DNA of 64,000 nucleotides from SAR202 cluster bacterium (lineage in GTDB: Bacteria > Chloroflexota > Dehalococcoidia > Lucifugimonadales > UBA2962). The stretch lies in contig VFGV01000008.1 of assembly GCA_009392275.1 (NCBI GenBank), forward strand, positions 34,501-98,500, written 5' to 3'. Below the pieces are notes generated by a model. It was not told the origin of the DNA. It made no database searches and saw only the letters and a program-made list of their open reading frames with translations. Shown here in pieces: positions 10,148 through 19,498 of this stretch. The stretch's first letter is position 1. Each line of letters starts with the position of its first letter. A program made the position numbers and the translations under genes.

Positions 10148-10882
10148 TTAATATGATTCTGAAACAAGTGACCCAATAGATTCTCCGTTTATTATACGGA
10201 CTAAATTTTCCGGATTATTAATATCGAAAACTCTTATAGGTAAATCATTCTCCATACATATAGACAAAGCTGTAGTATCCATTACACCTAGTCTTTTCTC
10301 TATTGCATCTTGATAGGAAATGAAATCGTATTTAGTTGAGTCGGTGTCAATATTTGGATCGGTATCGTATATGCCATCAACGGAGTATTTAGCCATCAAT
10401 AAAACATCTGCTTCAATCTCAACTGCTCTTAATGCTGCTGCTGTATCTGTAGTCATATAAGGATTACCTATACCCGCAGCAAAGATAACTACTCTCCCCT
10501 TTTCTAAATGACGAACCGCCCGTCTCCGAATATAAGGTTCTGCTACTTCTTGAACGTTAATACCTGTCTGTGTTCTTGTGTCAACTCCATGTATGCGCTC
10601 AAGACGATCTTGTAGTGACAAGCCATTTATAACTGTTGCCAGCATGCCTGCGTAATCAGCTGCCACCCTATCCATTCCTTCAGTTTCTGCCGCAGATCCA
10701 CGCCATATGTTACCTCCACCGACCACTACCCCTACTTCCACATCACAATCGCGCATTACTTTAATTTGAGCAGCTATAGAATCCACTGCGTCTGGATCTA
10801 TTCCATAGCCTCGATTGCCTTTAAATGATTCACCGCTTAATTTAAGTAAAATGCGTTTTAGGGTGGCTTTACTTGCGGCCAT
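10148..10882 (-). CDS. pyrH: UMP kinase
   Basis: Bacterial hexameric UMP kinase of the amino-acid kinase fold, making UDP for pyrimidine nucleotide synthesis (244 aa). [12 protein letters not shown] at the N-terminus, [10 protein letters not shown], the [13 protein letters not shown] helix and [20 protein letters not shown] are all present. The start is 6 nt after the end of tsf, with GGAGAATAAAGG inside the tsf end, so translation is probably coupled. Confidence 0.97.
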   Translation of the reverse strand: MAASKATLKRILLKLSGESFKGNRGYGIDPDAVDSIAAQIKVMRDCDVEVGVVVGGGNIWRGSAAETEGMDRVAADYAGMLATVINGLSLQDRLERIHGVDTRTQTGINVQEVAEPYIRRRAVRHLEKGRVVIFAAGIGNPYMTTDTAAALRAVEIEADVLLMAKYSVDGIYDTDPNIDTDSTKYDFISYQDAIEKRLGVMDTTALSICMENDLPIRVFDINNPENLVRIINGESIGSLVSESY

Positions 10883-10888
10883 AAACCT

Positions 10889-11392
10889 TTATTCTCCTAA
10901 TGCGAATCGAGAAAATCGTTTTATTTTTACATTTTCCCCCAATTTGCCCGCCACTTCTAGAATAAGATCAGAAACAGATATACCTGGATCGCGAATGTAT
11001 GCTTGCGCCGTTAATGCAACTTCTTCTGGGCTTCTTTTCTCATCATCAGGAATTTCGTCTGAATTTATATATATTGGCGACATAGCAGCAATCTGCATAG
11101 CCAAGTTATGACAGAGATCTTTAAAATCATCTGTACGAGCAACGAAATCCGTCTCGCAATTCACTTCTAACATCACACCTACCCTGCCGCCTCCGTGTAC
11201 ATATGTTTCGATCAAACCTTCTTCCGTTTTCCGGCCACCCTTCTTAATAGCAGCTGCCATGCCTTTATCTCGCAAAGAGTCCAAGGCTTTATCTATATCG
11301 CCTCCAGACTCTTCTAAGGCTTTTTTGGCATCCATGACACCTGCTCCTGCCTGCTCACGAACCGCTTTTATTTTGTCTAAACTTATTTCCAC
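10889..11392 (-). CDS. tsf: elongation factor Ts, short form
   Basis: Guanine nucleotide exchange factor for EF-Tu. The N-terminal UBA-like part KAVREQAGAGVMDAKKALEES and the core ETYVHGGGRVGVMLEVNCETDFVART are clear. At 167 aa it is much shorter than the roughly 280-300 aa enterobacterial protein and resembles the short single-core form. GTG start preceded by a G-rich stretch. It follows rpsB by 48 nt. Confidence 0.96.
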   Translation of the reverse strand: MEISLDKIKAVREQAGAGVMDAKKALEESGGDIDKALDSLRDKGMAAAIKKGGRKTEEGLIETYVHGGGRVGVMLEVNCETDFVARTDDFKDLCHNLAMQIAAMSPIYINSDEIPDDEKRSPEEVALTAQAYIRDPGISVSDLILEVAGKLGENVKIKRFSRFALGE

Positions 11393-11440
11393 TCAATCCC
11401 CCGTTTTCTATAATGTAATTAAATCTACACTGAAAATCAT

Positions 11441-12349
11441 TTATGATTTATCTTCTTCTGAAGACAGATCTTGTTGCTCTAAGTCTCCTTCAAGTACTTC
11501 TACTTCAGCAACAACCTGTTGCTCTGATTCCGGAGCAGATACTGGAACTGTAGTTTTGTCACCCCCAGATTCCTCCGCCATCTCAGCCTGCATAGATTCT
11601 CTGCGATGTTGACCTTCAATTACAGAATCAGCTATATGACTAGCTACGAGTCGAATCGACCGAATAGCATCGTCATTTCCAGGCACAACTTGATCAACCA
11701 AAGTAGGATCACAGTCTGAGTCAACTAACGCCACGACAGGAACTCCGACTCTTTTTGCTTCAGCTACAGCCAAATTCTCTTTACCTATATCAACTATGAA
11801 CAAAGCTCCAGGCATCTCGGTCATCTCCTTAATGCCGCCAAGGTAACGATTTAAGCGCCTAATTGAATCTTCTTTTTTCTGGGCTTCTTTTTTTGTTAAG
11901 CTTTTAAATTCACCTAAATCCCTAGATTGTTCGAGTTTAACCAGATGATCCATCCTAGATTGTATGGTCTTAAAATTGGTAAGAGTGCCACCCAGCCATC
12001 TAGTAGAAACATAAAATGAGTCGCTTCTTTGTGCTTCTTCGGTAATTACATCACTAGCTTGACGCTTGGTTCCGACAAATATGACTTTTTTACCTGATGC
12101 AGCAACATCTGAAATGAATTCTTTTGCCTTTTGAAGGAGTGGTAAAGTTTGAGACAGATCCATTATGTGGATTCCATTTCTAGCAGAAAATATATAGGGG
12201 CGCATTTGAGGATTCCATCTTCGCTTTTGATGTCCAAAATGAACACCTGCTTCCAGCAAAGACTTCATTGACAGTTCGTTTTTTTCGCTTTCTTTTACCT
12301 CTTCTTTTTCTTTAACAGCCGTCTCTTCTTTATCTAGTTCTTCCACCAT
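11441..12349 (-). CDS. rpsB: 30S ribosomal protein S2 with acidic terminal extensions
   Basis: Ribosomal protein S2, 302 aa. The core starts at MKSLLEAGVHFGHQKRRWNPQMRPYIF (split here as two motifs, LLEAGVHFGHQKRRWNP and MRPYIFSARNGIHIMDL) and includes VDQVVPGNDDAIRSIRLV. Compared with the usual 230-260 aa it carries a charged N-terminal lead (KEETAVKEKEEVKESEKNE) and an acidic Gln/Glu-rich C-terminal tail of about 50 residues. First gene of the minus-strand cluster, divergent from rpsO. Confidence 0.96.
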   Translation of the reverse strand: MVEELDKEETAVKEKEEVKESEKNELSMKSLLEAGVHFGHQKRRWNPQMRPYIFSARNGIHIMDLSQTLPLLQKAKEFISDVAASGKKVIFVGTKRQASDVITEEAQRSDSFYVSTRWLGGTLTNFKTIQSRMDHLVKLEQSRDLGEFKSLTKKEAQKKEDSIRRLNRYLGGIKEMTEMPGALFIVDIGKENLAVAEAKRVGVPVVALVDSDCDPTLVDQVVPGNDDAIRSIRLVASHIADSVIEGQHRRESMQAEMAEESGGDKTTVPVSAPESEQQVVAEVEVLEGDLEQQDLSSEEDKS

Positions 12350-12462
12350 TGTTTAACTAACCTTTTTGTATTTAGATGATCTGTTCTTTAGCAAAGTACG
12401 AGAATTTTGTCCTATGTAAAAATACATGACAACCCTGCGAGATCAATCTCACTCGTCAGTGA

Positions 12463-12471
12463 AGTATAGCA
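12463..12471 (-). promoter_or_regulatory. candidate extended -10 promoter for the rpsB cluster
   Basis: On the minus strand TGCTATACT is an extended -10 (TGnTATAAT-like). It lies about 110 nt upstream of the rpsB start. No convincing -35 is seen, as expected for an extended -10. The leader between carries a small GAGAT/ATCTC hairpin and could hold S2 autoregulation; that part is guesswork. Confidence 0.4.
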
Positions 12472-12532
12472 TAGAGACTTAGTTCATTACCTGCATTAAC
12501 CGCTACATATCCAGATGGAAGGGTTGCAAATT

Positions 12533-12561
12533 TTGATTGCCTAAGCAATATTTATTATGCT
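12533..12561 (+). promoter_or_regulatory. promoter of rpsO-pnp
   Basis: TTGATT, a 17-nt spacer and TATGCT make a good housekeeping-sigma promoter on the plus strand. Transcription would start near 12568, leaving a leader of about 120 nt before rpsO. Confidence 0.55.
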
Positions 12562-12573
12562 AGACTAAAGTCA

Positions 12574-12606
12574 GTTACCCAAAGACATTTGTCCAAATGG
12601 GTTAAC
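12574..12606 (+). promoter_or_regulatory. rpsO 5' leader hairpin, possible S15 autoregulatory element
   Basis: The leader contains CATTTG-TC-CAAATG and the longer, imperfect GTTACCCA...TGGGTTAAC pairing, so two alternative stem-loops can form. S15 represses its own mRNA through such leader structures in several bacteria, each with a different fold. The functional assignment here is inference from position only. Confidence 0.35.
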
Positions 12607-12690
12607 GTGAATGTGAAGGAAGTATATGCAAGTCAACTGTACTGGTTGGCATTTCAATAGCAAACAAAAACACTTCACGCTCCAAAAATT

Positions 12691-12939
12691 ATGCAAGAAA
12701 CAGTTAAAGAATTACAATTACACGAAAATGACACTGGGTCCACAGAAGTTCAGGTGGCAAGCCTCTCTCAGAGGATTGATCATTTAACAAAACATCTCAG
12801 GATCCATAATCATGATGAGTCTACGCGACGTGGACTACTTAAATTAGTAGGTCAGCGCAGGAGATTACTACGATATCTGAACAGCAAAGATGTTAATAGA
12901 TATCGCTCATTAATTGAAAAACTAGGCCTCAGAAAGTAG
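12691..12939 (+). CDS. rpsO: 30S ribosomal protein S15
   Basis: Primary 16S rRNA-binding protein, 82 aa. [26 protein letters not shown] and [20 protein letters not shown] are diagnostic. It is about 7 residues shorter at the N-terminus than most S15; the frame stays open upstream to a TAG at 12658 and an ATT precedes the ATG, so an earlier non-ATG start cannot be excluded. It precedes pnp as in many bacteria. Confidence 0.96.
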   Translation: MQETVKELQLHENDTGSTEVQVASLSQRIDHLTKHLRIHNHDESTRRGLLKLVGQRRRLLRYLNSKDVNRYRSLIEKLGLRK

Positions 12940-12972
12940 TTAAAAACCAAAAAACACTACTTCATTCAATGA

Positions 12973-13000
12973 TTCTAAGAAATGAATTCCACTCTTAGAA
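12973..13000 (+). promoter_or_regulatory. rpsO-pnp intergenic hairpin
   Basis: TTCTAAGA, 12-nt loop, TCTTAGAA gives a perfect 8-bp stem in the pnp leader. In Escherichia coli the rpsO-pnp spacer holds an RNase III-cut stem-loop used for PNPase autoregulation; the placement here is similar, the sequence is not. Confidence 0.4.
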
Positions 13001-13085
13001 ATACAATTTCGCTATATCGCCACACTAAGATAAACAGAAACTATATTACCGTAGCAAGAGAAACAGAAAGAGGAAATAAAACTAA

Positions 13086-15323
13086 ATGTCATCAAAATAT
13101 GAATTACCCATCGCAAATAAAACTTTATCGGTGGAAATAGGAAAATTAGCAAAAAAAGCAAATGGATCAGCCACATTAAGATACGGAGATTCGATAATAC
13201 TAGTCACTGCGACTACATCAGATGCCAGGCCAGGCACAGACTTCTTCCCTTTAACAATAGATTTTGAAGAAAGAATGTATGCGCGAGGGAAAATACCCGG
13301 AAGCTTCTTTAAAAGAGAGGGTAGGCCAAGCACGGATGCAATACTAATATGCCGCCTGACAGACAGACCTCTCAGGCCACTTTTCCCAAAGGGCTTTCGT
13401 AATGAAGTTCAAATAATAACCACTCCATTATCTGCAGACCTTGAAAACCCTTTGGATATTTTATCCATCAATGGCGCATCTCTGGCATTATCAATTTCTG
13501 ACATACCATTTGATGGACCTTTAGGGGCAACTAGAATCGGTTATATTGATGGAGAGTTCATAATTAACCCTACCTTCGAGCAAATATCCGAGAGCAGTTT
13601 AGACTTAATAGTCGCTGGCACTCGTGATGGTGTAATGATGATGGAATCGGGAGCAAATCAATTAGATGAAGATTTGGTTTACGATGCAATTGTTAAAGCT
13701 CAAGAAGAAAATATAAAACTTGTTGAATTCCAAGAAAAAATTGTAGCTGAGATCGGAAAAGGGAAAACAGAATTTGTTCCTCCTGCCCCAACCGAAGGAG
13801 TAGAAGAAGAAGTATTAGCGATCATTAGCGATAGGCTTAAAAAAGCAGTGGAGCATTCTATATCACCAGAAAAAGACACTTCACAAATTGAGTTGCTGAA
13901 AAACGAGGCATTAGAGAAGTTAGAAGATAAATTCGAACCTAATGAAATCTCCAACGTAATAGAAAGTCTATCTGATGAAGTATATAGGTTAAAAATGATG
14001 GAGGGTGTACGACCTGATGGCAGAGGTCCTTTAGACCTACGGCCGCTATCAGCGGAAGTCGGAATCGTGCCAAGAGCACATGGAACCGGCCTGTTCGAGC
14101 GAGGCGAAACACAAGCCTTAGGAGTCGTAACCCTAGGATCACTAGGTGATGTGCAAAAAATTGATAACATCAACCCTGACACCACAAAACGCTTTCTTTT
14201 ACATTACAATTTTCCACCTTATTCAGTTGGGGAAGTTGGAAGAGTTGGTTCACCCAAGAGACGCGAGATTGGACATGGTGCCCTAGCGGAACGGGCCTTA
14301 ACATCAGTATTACCAGGAGAAGAAGACTGCCCTTATACGATCAGAGTTGTAACGGAAATTATGTCTAGTAACGGTAGTACCTCAATGGCAACGGTATGTG
14401 CTAGTTCATTGGCATTAATGGATGCAGGAGTGGCTATCGAGTCGCCCGTAGCTGGAATATCTATAGGTTTGATAACAGACGGGGCAGACAAATGGTTAAC
14501 TCTTACTGACATTCAGGGCAAAGAAGACCATATTGGAGATATGGATTTCAAGGTTGCGGGAACTAAGCGTGGAGTGACTGCCATACAATTAGACATGAAA
14601 GTTAAGGGCATTAGTTTTGATGTTGTTAGATCGGCTTTAGACCAAGCCAAGGATGCTCGAATGCAAATACTTGAAGTTATGGAGGGAGCAATTGCAGAGC
14701 CTCGTGGAGAGGTAAGTGACTTCGCACCGAGAATTATCAAGATAACGATACCAGTTGATAAAATAGGAGCAGTAATTGGATCAGGCGGAAAAACCATAAG
14801 AGGTATTCAAGAAACAACTGGGGCAACTGTCGATATTCAAGATAATGGCGAAATCCTTATTGGCGCAGTTGATGGAGATTCATCAGCCAAAGCTGTTCAA
14901 ATGATTGAAGATCTAACCAAAGAGGCTGAGGTAGGGCAAATTTATACAGGTAAAGTGGTAAAAATCCTGGATTTCGGAGCCTTCGTTGAAATATTACCTG
15001 GCAAAGATGGCATGGTGCATATCAGCGAACTAGCTAACTACAGAGTACCTTCGGTGGAAGACGTAGTGTCACTTGGTGATGAAATTACCGTAATCGTTAA
15101 AGACGTTGATCCAGGGGGCCGAATAAGTCTGTCAAGAAAAGCTCTACTGACCGATGACGATAATTCATCAGAACATCAATCACAAGAAAAACCTGGTGGT
15201 AATGATGAAGGATTTTCAGAACCAGACCGGAGTCGAGGTCGAAGAGACCAAGGATATAACCGGTCTCGCGGTAGAAACCCTCGAGGTGGTAATAGAGGGC
15301 AAAGTCGCCGAAGGCACGATTAA
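13086..15323 (+). CDS. pnp: polyribonucleotide nucleotidyltransferase (PNPase) with Arg/Gly-rich tail
   Basis: 3'-5' phosphorolytic exoribonuclease, 745 aa. Two RNase PH domains (first near residues 1-215, second about 305-530, with GVRPDGRGPLDLRPL and SNGSTSMATVCASSLALMDAG), then a KH domain (VIGSGGKTIRGIQETTGA) and an S1 domain (GKVVKILDFGAFVEILPGKDG). After the S1 domain there is a tail of about 50 residues rich in Arg and Gly (SRGRRDQGYNRSRGRNPRGG), probably an unstructured RNA-binding extension. It follows rpsO and precedes dapB by 26 nt. Confidence 0.97.
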   Translation: MSSKYELPIANKTLSVEIGKLAKKANGSATLRYGDSIILVTATTSDARPGTDFFPLTIDFEERMYARGKIPGSFFKREGRPSTDAILICRLTDRPLRPLFPKGFRNEVQIITTPLSADLENPLDILSINGASLALSISDIPFDGPLGATRIGYIDGEFIINPTFEQISESSLDLIVAGTRDGVMMMESGANQLDEDLVYDAIVKAQEENIKLVEFQEKIVAEIGKGKTEFVPPAPTEGVEEEVLAIISDRLKKAVEHSISPEKDTSQIELLKNEALEKLEDKFEPNEISNVIESLSDEVYRLKMMEGVRPDGRGPLDLRPLSAEVGIVPRAHGTGLFERGETQALGVVTLGSLGDVQKIDNINPDTTKRFLLHYNFPPYSVGEVGRVGSPKRREIGHGALAERALTSVLPGEEDCPYTIRVVTEIMSSNGSTSMATVCASSLALMDAGVAIESPVAGISIGLITDGADKWLTLTDIQGKEDHIGDMDFKVAGTKRGVTAIQLDMKVKGISFDVVRSALDQAKDARMQILEVMEGAIAEPRGEVSDFAPRIIKITIPVDKIGAVIGSGGKTIRGIQETTGATVDIQDNGEILIGAVDGDSSAKAVQMIEDLTKEAEVGQIYTGKVVKILDFGAFVEILPGKDGMVHISELANYRVPSVEDVVSLGDEITVIVKDVDPGGRISLSRKALLTDDDNSSEHQSQEKPGGNDEGFSEPDRSRGRRDQGYNRSRGRNPRGGNRGQSRRRHD

Positions 15324-15349
15324 TCTGCACCTCTATGGAGAGAGTGAAA

Positions 15350-16147
15350 ATGTCAAACGAAAAATTGATAAATGTAGTTCTACAGGGTGCATTAGGAAGA
15401 ATGGGCTCTGAAATCCTTGCAACTCTATGCCAGGAAACTGACTTAAACCCACTAGCGGCTATAGATAAAATGGCAAAAGTCGAGTCGTTGGAGTTACCTA
15501 ATGGTAGCTCTATCCCGATATCCACAGAGATTGATGATGTACCAGACACGACTGATGTTTTAGTTGATGTCACTAACTCGGAAGGTGCTCAGAAAGCCAT
15601 TAGCAAGCTAGCTCCTAGAGGGGTCAATATTGTAGTTGGTTCATCTGGAATTCCAGAATCAACTTATATGGAAGCTGAGTATCTATCTAAAAAACATAAT
15701 GTTGGAATTGTGATTGTTCCAAACTTTGCTCTTGGTGGCGTATTAATGTCGCATATTGCCAGATTAATTTCTAAATATTATGATTACGCGGACCTAACAG
15801 AAACCCATCATGAAAAAAAAATAGATGCTCCGTCAGGTACCGCAATCGCTATAGCAAAAGCTATTAGTGAAGGAAAAGGTGTGAGTATGAATTATGCCCC
15901 TACCGAAAATGAAACGATTGCTCATACAAGAGGAGGCCAATATAGTGGTGTCAATATCCACAGTGTACGGCTTCCCGGAAGAGTTGCACATCATGAACTT
16001 GTATTTGCGGGTCCTGGTGAGACTTTAACTATACGTCACGACTCTATTGATCGTTCCGGTTTTATGCCAGGCGTAGTCAGTGCAATTCATGCAGCTGTGA
16101 ACAGGCCTGGGTTGACCGTTGGCTTAGAACAAATCCTGGATATTTGA
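15350..16147 (+). CDS. dapB: 4-hydroxy-tetrahydrodipicolinate reductase
   Basis: NAD(P)H-dependent reductase of the diaminopimelate/lysine pathway, 265 aa. Nucleotide motif QGALGRMGSE near the N-terminus and the catalytic motif HHEKKIDAPSGTAIAIA are intact. The track starts at 15335, but GGAGAG is positioned for the ATG at 15350 (MSNEKLIN). First of dapB-asd-dapA, all on the plus strand with very small gaps. Confidence 0.96.
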   Translation: MSNEKLINVVLQGALGRMGSEILATLCQETDLNPLAAIDKMAKVESLELPNGSSIPISTEIDDVPDTTDVLVDVTNSEGAQKAISKLAPRGVNIVVGSSGIPESTYMEAEYLSKKHNVGIVIVPNFALGGVLMSHIARLISKYYDYADLTETHHEKKIDAPSGTAIAIAKAISEGKGVSMNYAPTENETIAHTRGGQYSGVNIHSVRLPGRVAHHELVFAGPGETLTIRHDSIDRSGFMPGVVSAIHAAVNRPGLTVGLEQILDI

Positions 16148-16163
16148 GTAACAGAATCGAATT

Positions 16164-17195
16164 ATGGATCGTTTTAATTTAGCAGTAATCGGGGCGACCG
16201 GAGCAGTCGGAAAAATATTTCTTTCGATATTGGAAGAACGAAATTTCCCCTTAAATAAATTACGGGTTTGTGCTTCACAAAAGTCTTTAGGCAAAAAAAT
16301 TACATTTGGTAAAAAAGACCTTATAGTTGAGCCAATAACAGATGAATTATTAATTGATTCTGATTTCGTATTTATTTCTGCTAGTAGTGAAGTAAGCTTG
16401 GACATTGCTCCAAAGGCAGCCAAATTAGGATCAATAGCAATTGATGACAGCTCTGCTTTTAGGATGGATGAAACTGTGCCACTCGTAGTCCCTGAAGTAA
16501 ATTCGCAAGATCTAGCTGAACATAAAGGTATTATCTCAATACCTAACTGTTCAACAACTCCCCTAACAATGGTTTTACATGAATTGGGGAAATTAGCTAA
16601 AATCAACCGCGTAATCGTAGACACATTCCAATCCGTTTCAGGAGCTGGTGCAGGAGCTGTTGTTGAGCTGGATTCTCAGAATCATGCCATGTATGACAAT
16701 TCTGAAATTCAAACATCTATACATCCTCATAGAATAGCATTTAATGTGATACCTCAAATCGATAAATTCACGAAATCCGGATACACAAACGAGGAAATGA
16801 AGATGGTGAATGAAACCAAAAAGATACTTCATCAACCTGACCTCAAAATATCGGCTACATGCGTTAGAGTGCCCGTTAAGATTGGGCATTCAGAAGCAAT
16901 TCATATTGAATTTGATCAGAATATCGAACTAGACAAAGCTTATTCAGCTCTGGCTAACTCGCCAGGAATCACATTACTAGATGACCCCAAAAATAATCAT
17001 TACCCTATGCCTATTAACAGCGAGTATAAAGATGATGTTATGGTTGGGCGATTAAGAAAAGATGTTTCCTTACCTAATGGTTTAGTTTTATGGTTATCCT
17101 GTGATAACTTGCGAAAAGGTGCTGCCTTGAATGCAATCCAAATTGCTGAATCAATGATTGAAAAACGTTTAATCCAAAAACAGAGGAATAAATAA
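16164..17195 (+). CDS. asd: aspartate-semialdehyde dehydrogenase
   Basis: Makes aspartate semialdehyde from aspartyl phosphate with NADPH (343 aa). VIGATGAVGK at the N-terminus, the catalytic cysteine in SIPNCSTTPLTMVL, the substrate-binding HPHRIAFNVIPQID and the catalytic His in VKIGHSEAIHIEF are all present. The stop codon is directly followed by the dapA ATG, so the two are translated together. Confidence 0.96.
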   Translation: MDRFNLAVIGATGAVGKIFLSILEERNFPLNKLRVCASQKSLGKKITFGKKDLIVEPITDELLIDSDFVFISASSEVSLDIAPKAAKLGSIAIDDSSAFRMDETVPLVVPEVNSQDLAEHKGIISIPNCSTTPLTMVLHELGKLAKINRVIVDTFQSVSGAGAGAVVELDSQNHAMYDNSEIQTSIHPHRIAFNVIPQIDKFTKSGYTNEEMKMVNETKKILHQPDLKISATCVRVPVKIGHSEAIHIEFDQNIELDKAYSALANSPGITLLDDPKNNHYPMPINSEYKDDVMVGRLRKDVSLPNGLVLWLSCDNLRKGAALNAIQIAESMIEKRLIQKQRNK

Positions 17196-18095
17196 ATGAA
17201 TGAAGTTGGCAGAGTAATCACAGCAATGATTACTCCATTTAATGAAAATGGGCAGGTTGATTATGATGAGGCTGCCATATTAGCTGATGCCTTAGTTAAT
17301 GCAGGCAATGATGGATTGGTAATCACAGGAACTACTGGAGAATCGCCTACCCTCACAGAAAAAGAACGACTGAGTCTGTATTCAAGCATTAAAGAATCTG
17401 TCGGCGACAGAGCTTCAATAATTGCTGGCACCGGAACCAACAATACCGCTGAGAGTATAGAGAACAGTATCACCGCTGAAAAGGCTGGGGCTGATGCTGT
17501 GCTTCTTGTTGCACCATCTTATAATAAACCTCCTCAACGTGGGTTATCCTTACATTTCAAATCGATAGCAGACCAAGTGTCTATACCTTGTATTCTCTAC
17601 AATGTACCTGGCAGAACAGCTGTAAACATTGATGCAGAAACTACGATTGAACTTAGTAATGTAAGCAATATTATCGGCGTAAAAGAAGCTAGCAGTAATA
17701 TGGATCAAATCAGTAATATCATAAAAAATACTGATCCTGATTTTAAGGTTTGGAGTGGAAATGATGATGAGACATTCGAAATAATTTCGTTAGGTGGATT
17801 TGGAGTGGTATCTGTTTCTGGACATTTGATAGCTAATCAAATTAAAAAAATGATCAGTCTAATATTAAGTGGAGATCGGGAATCTGCATCCAAGCTCGAC
17901 AAAAACCTTCTTGATATCAACAAGATTCTATTTATCGTATCTAATCCAATTCCTGTAAAATATGCTGTTAAACAACTAGGCTATAAAGTGGGTGAACCTA
18001 GATTGCCATTAATCAAACTTGATGATGTGTCCGCAAGCAAGGTAGATGAAATTGTTTCTAAACACATCATCGATCTAGCACCTCGATTTAAATAG
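17196..18095 (+). CDS. dapA: 4-hydroxy-tetrahydrodipicolinate synthase
   Basis: Class I aldolase condensing pyruvate with aspartate semialdehyde (299 aa). GTTGESPTLT at residues 45-54, the catalytic Tyr in CILYNVPGRTAVN and the Schiff-base Lys in IIGVKEASSNMDQI are visible. It begins immediately after the asd stop; GAGGAATAAATA serves as the ribosome binding site. Last gene of the plus-strand run, convergent with purA. Confidence 0.97.
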   Translation: MNEVGRVITAMITPFNENGQVDYDEAAILADALVNAGNDGLVITGTTGESPTLTEKERLSLYSSIKESVGDRASIIAGTGTNNTAESIENSITAEKAGADAVLLVAPSYNKPPQRGLSLHFKSIADQVSIPCILYNVPGRTAVNIDAETTIELSNVSNIIGVKEASSNMDQISNIIKNTDPDFKVWSGNDDETFEIISLGGFGVVSVSGHLIANQIKKMISLILSGDRESASKLDKNLLDINKILFIVSNPIPVKYAVKQLGYKVGEPRLPLIKLDDVSASKVDEIVSKHIIDLAPRFK

Positions 18096-18115
18096 ACCTT
18101 ATAAAACGATAATTT

Positions 18116-19402
18116 TTATAGTATCGATCTTCTTGTAATAGCCTCTTGCCGTTTAGGTCCGGTAGATATTACATCGATTGGGCATCCTATAAGACTTTCA
18201 AGTCTCATGACATAATCGACCGCCTGTTTAGGCAGTTCCGCAAAACTGGTAGCTCCCGCGGTTGGTTTATCCCAACCAGAATATTCTTCAAAAATGGGCT
18301 CGCAGTGCTGTAACACTCCCTGTCCTCCTGGTAGCCTATTAATTCTCTTTCCATCAAATTCATAACCTACACAAACTTTTATGGAATCAAAACCATCCAG
18401 AACATCTAGCCGCGTCAAAACAACTGATGAATATCCATTTATCTTACTACTATAATTAGCCATTACCGAATCGAACCAACCCACCCTTCTCGGCCTACCT
18501 GTTGTAGTACCAAATTCCTGAGCTAAATCCCGAATGCGGTCTCCAGTTTTGCCTGTTAATTCAGTTGGGAAAGGCCCGCCTCCTACTCGCGTGCAATATG
18601 CTTTAAATACACCTATAACACCTGCAATTTGACTAGGATGCAAGCCCAACCCAACACTTGCGCCACCAATTGTTGGATTCGATGATGTTACAAACGGATA
18701 GGTACCATGATCGAGATCAAGTAACGCTCCTTGAGCTCCTTCAAGAACAATTATTTGATTGCCTTCCAATCTTTCGTGAAGAATATCTTCAGCAGCACCT
18801 ATATATGGGGATAGCAGGAGGGACCATTCTTTACATTTATTGAATACAGTTTCTAATTCCATTGGCTTTCCAGAATAAACCTTTGTAATCAATGCATTAG
18901 CATGTTCGAGAGTTTCCTTCAAACGAGGTTTAAGGGCATCTAAGTCCAATAACTCTGACACTCTTAACCCATTTCTTGAAGCTTTATCCGCGTATGCAGG
19001 CCCAATTCCTCTTCCAGTTGTTCCAATTGCATTGTCACCTTTAGCTGACTCGGAAAGTTGATCCAATTCAATATGATAAGGCATTATTAAATGTGCCCTT
19101 TCACTAATCAACAATCGTCCTTCGACATCAATGCCTCTATTTTTGAGAGAACTTATTTCATCCAATAGGCTTGGCGGATCAACAACTACACCGCTACCCA
19201 TAACACTTAGTGTTTGTGGCCAGAATATTCCTGAGGGTACTTGATGCAGGCTAAAATGACCTTGATCATTTATAACAGTATGCCCAGCATTATTGCCTCC
19301 CGCAAAGCGTGCGACTACATCGGCCTTTTCTGACAAAAAGTCGACGATTTTACCCTTACCTTCATCTCCCCACTGTGCTCCTAATATAGCGTATGCTGGC
19401 AA
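18116..19402 (-). CDS. purA: adenylosuccinate synthetase
   Basis: GTP-dependent ligation of IMP and aspartate, first step to AMP (428 aa). GAQWGDEGKGKIVDFL at residues 8-23, GGNNAGHTV, GRGIGPAYADK and VLEGAQGALLDLDHGTYPFVTSS are diagnostic. The start is TTG with GGAGAAATAAT upstream. Stands alone, convergent with dapA. Confidence 0.97.
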   Translation of the reverse strand: MPAYAILGAQWGDEGKGKIVDFLSEKADVVARFAGGNNAGHTVINDQGHFSLHQVPSGIFWPQTLSVMGSGVVVDPPSLLDEISSLKNRGIDVEGRLLISERAHLIMPYHIELDQLSESAKGDNAIGTTGRGIGPAYADKASRNGLRVSELLDLDALKPRLKETLEHANALITKVYSGKPMELETVFNKCKEWSLLLSPYIGAAEDILHERLEGNQIIVLEGAQGALLDLDHGTYPFVTSSNPTIGGASVGLGLHPSQIAGVIGVFKAYCTRVGGGPFPTELTGKTGDRIRDLAQEFGTTTGRPRRVGWFDSVMANYSSKINGYSSVVLTRLDVLDGFDSIKVCVGYEFDGKRINRLPGGQGVLQHCEPIFEEYSGWDKPTAGATSFAELPKQAVDYVMRLESLIGCPIDVISTGPKRQEAITRRSIL

Positions 19403-19498
19403 ATTATTTCTCCAAATATTCCATAGACATATTAATAAAAAAACTTAATATAAGTAACGAAAATAATGCATCAATTACATCCTAATTTTTTAAAAGCG

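Larger units (their letters stand above)
12350..12690. other. divergent rpsB / rpsO intergenic region (341 nt)
   Basis: No ORF of note. It holds the promoter region of rpsB on the left, the rpsO promoter on the right, and the rpsO leader hairpin. Nothing else is recognised. Confidence 0.6.

Noticed and set aside
18090-18130. Bidirectional terminator between dapA and purA (TATAAAA/TTTTATA)
   Set aside because: Stem consists only of A-T pairs and overlaps the end of purA; too weak to call.
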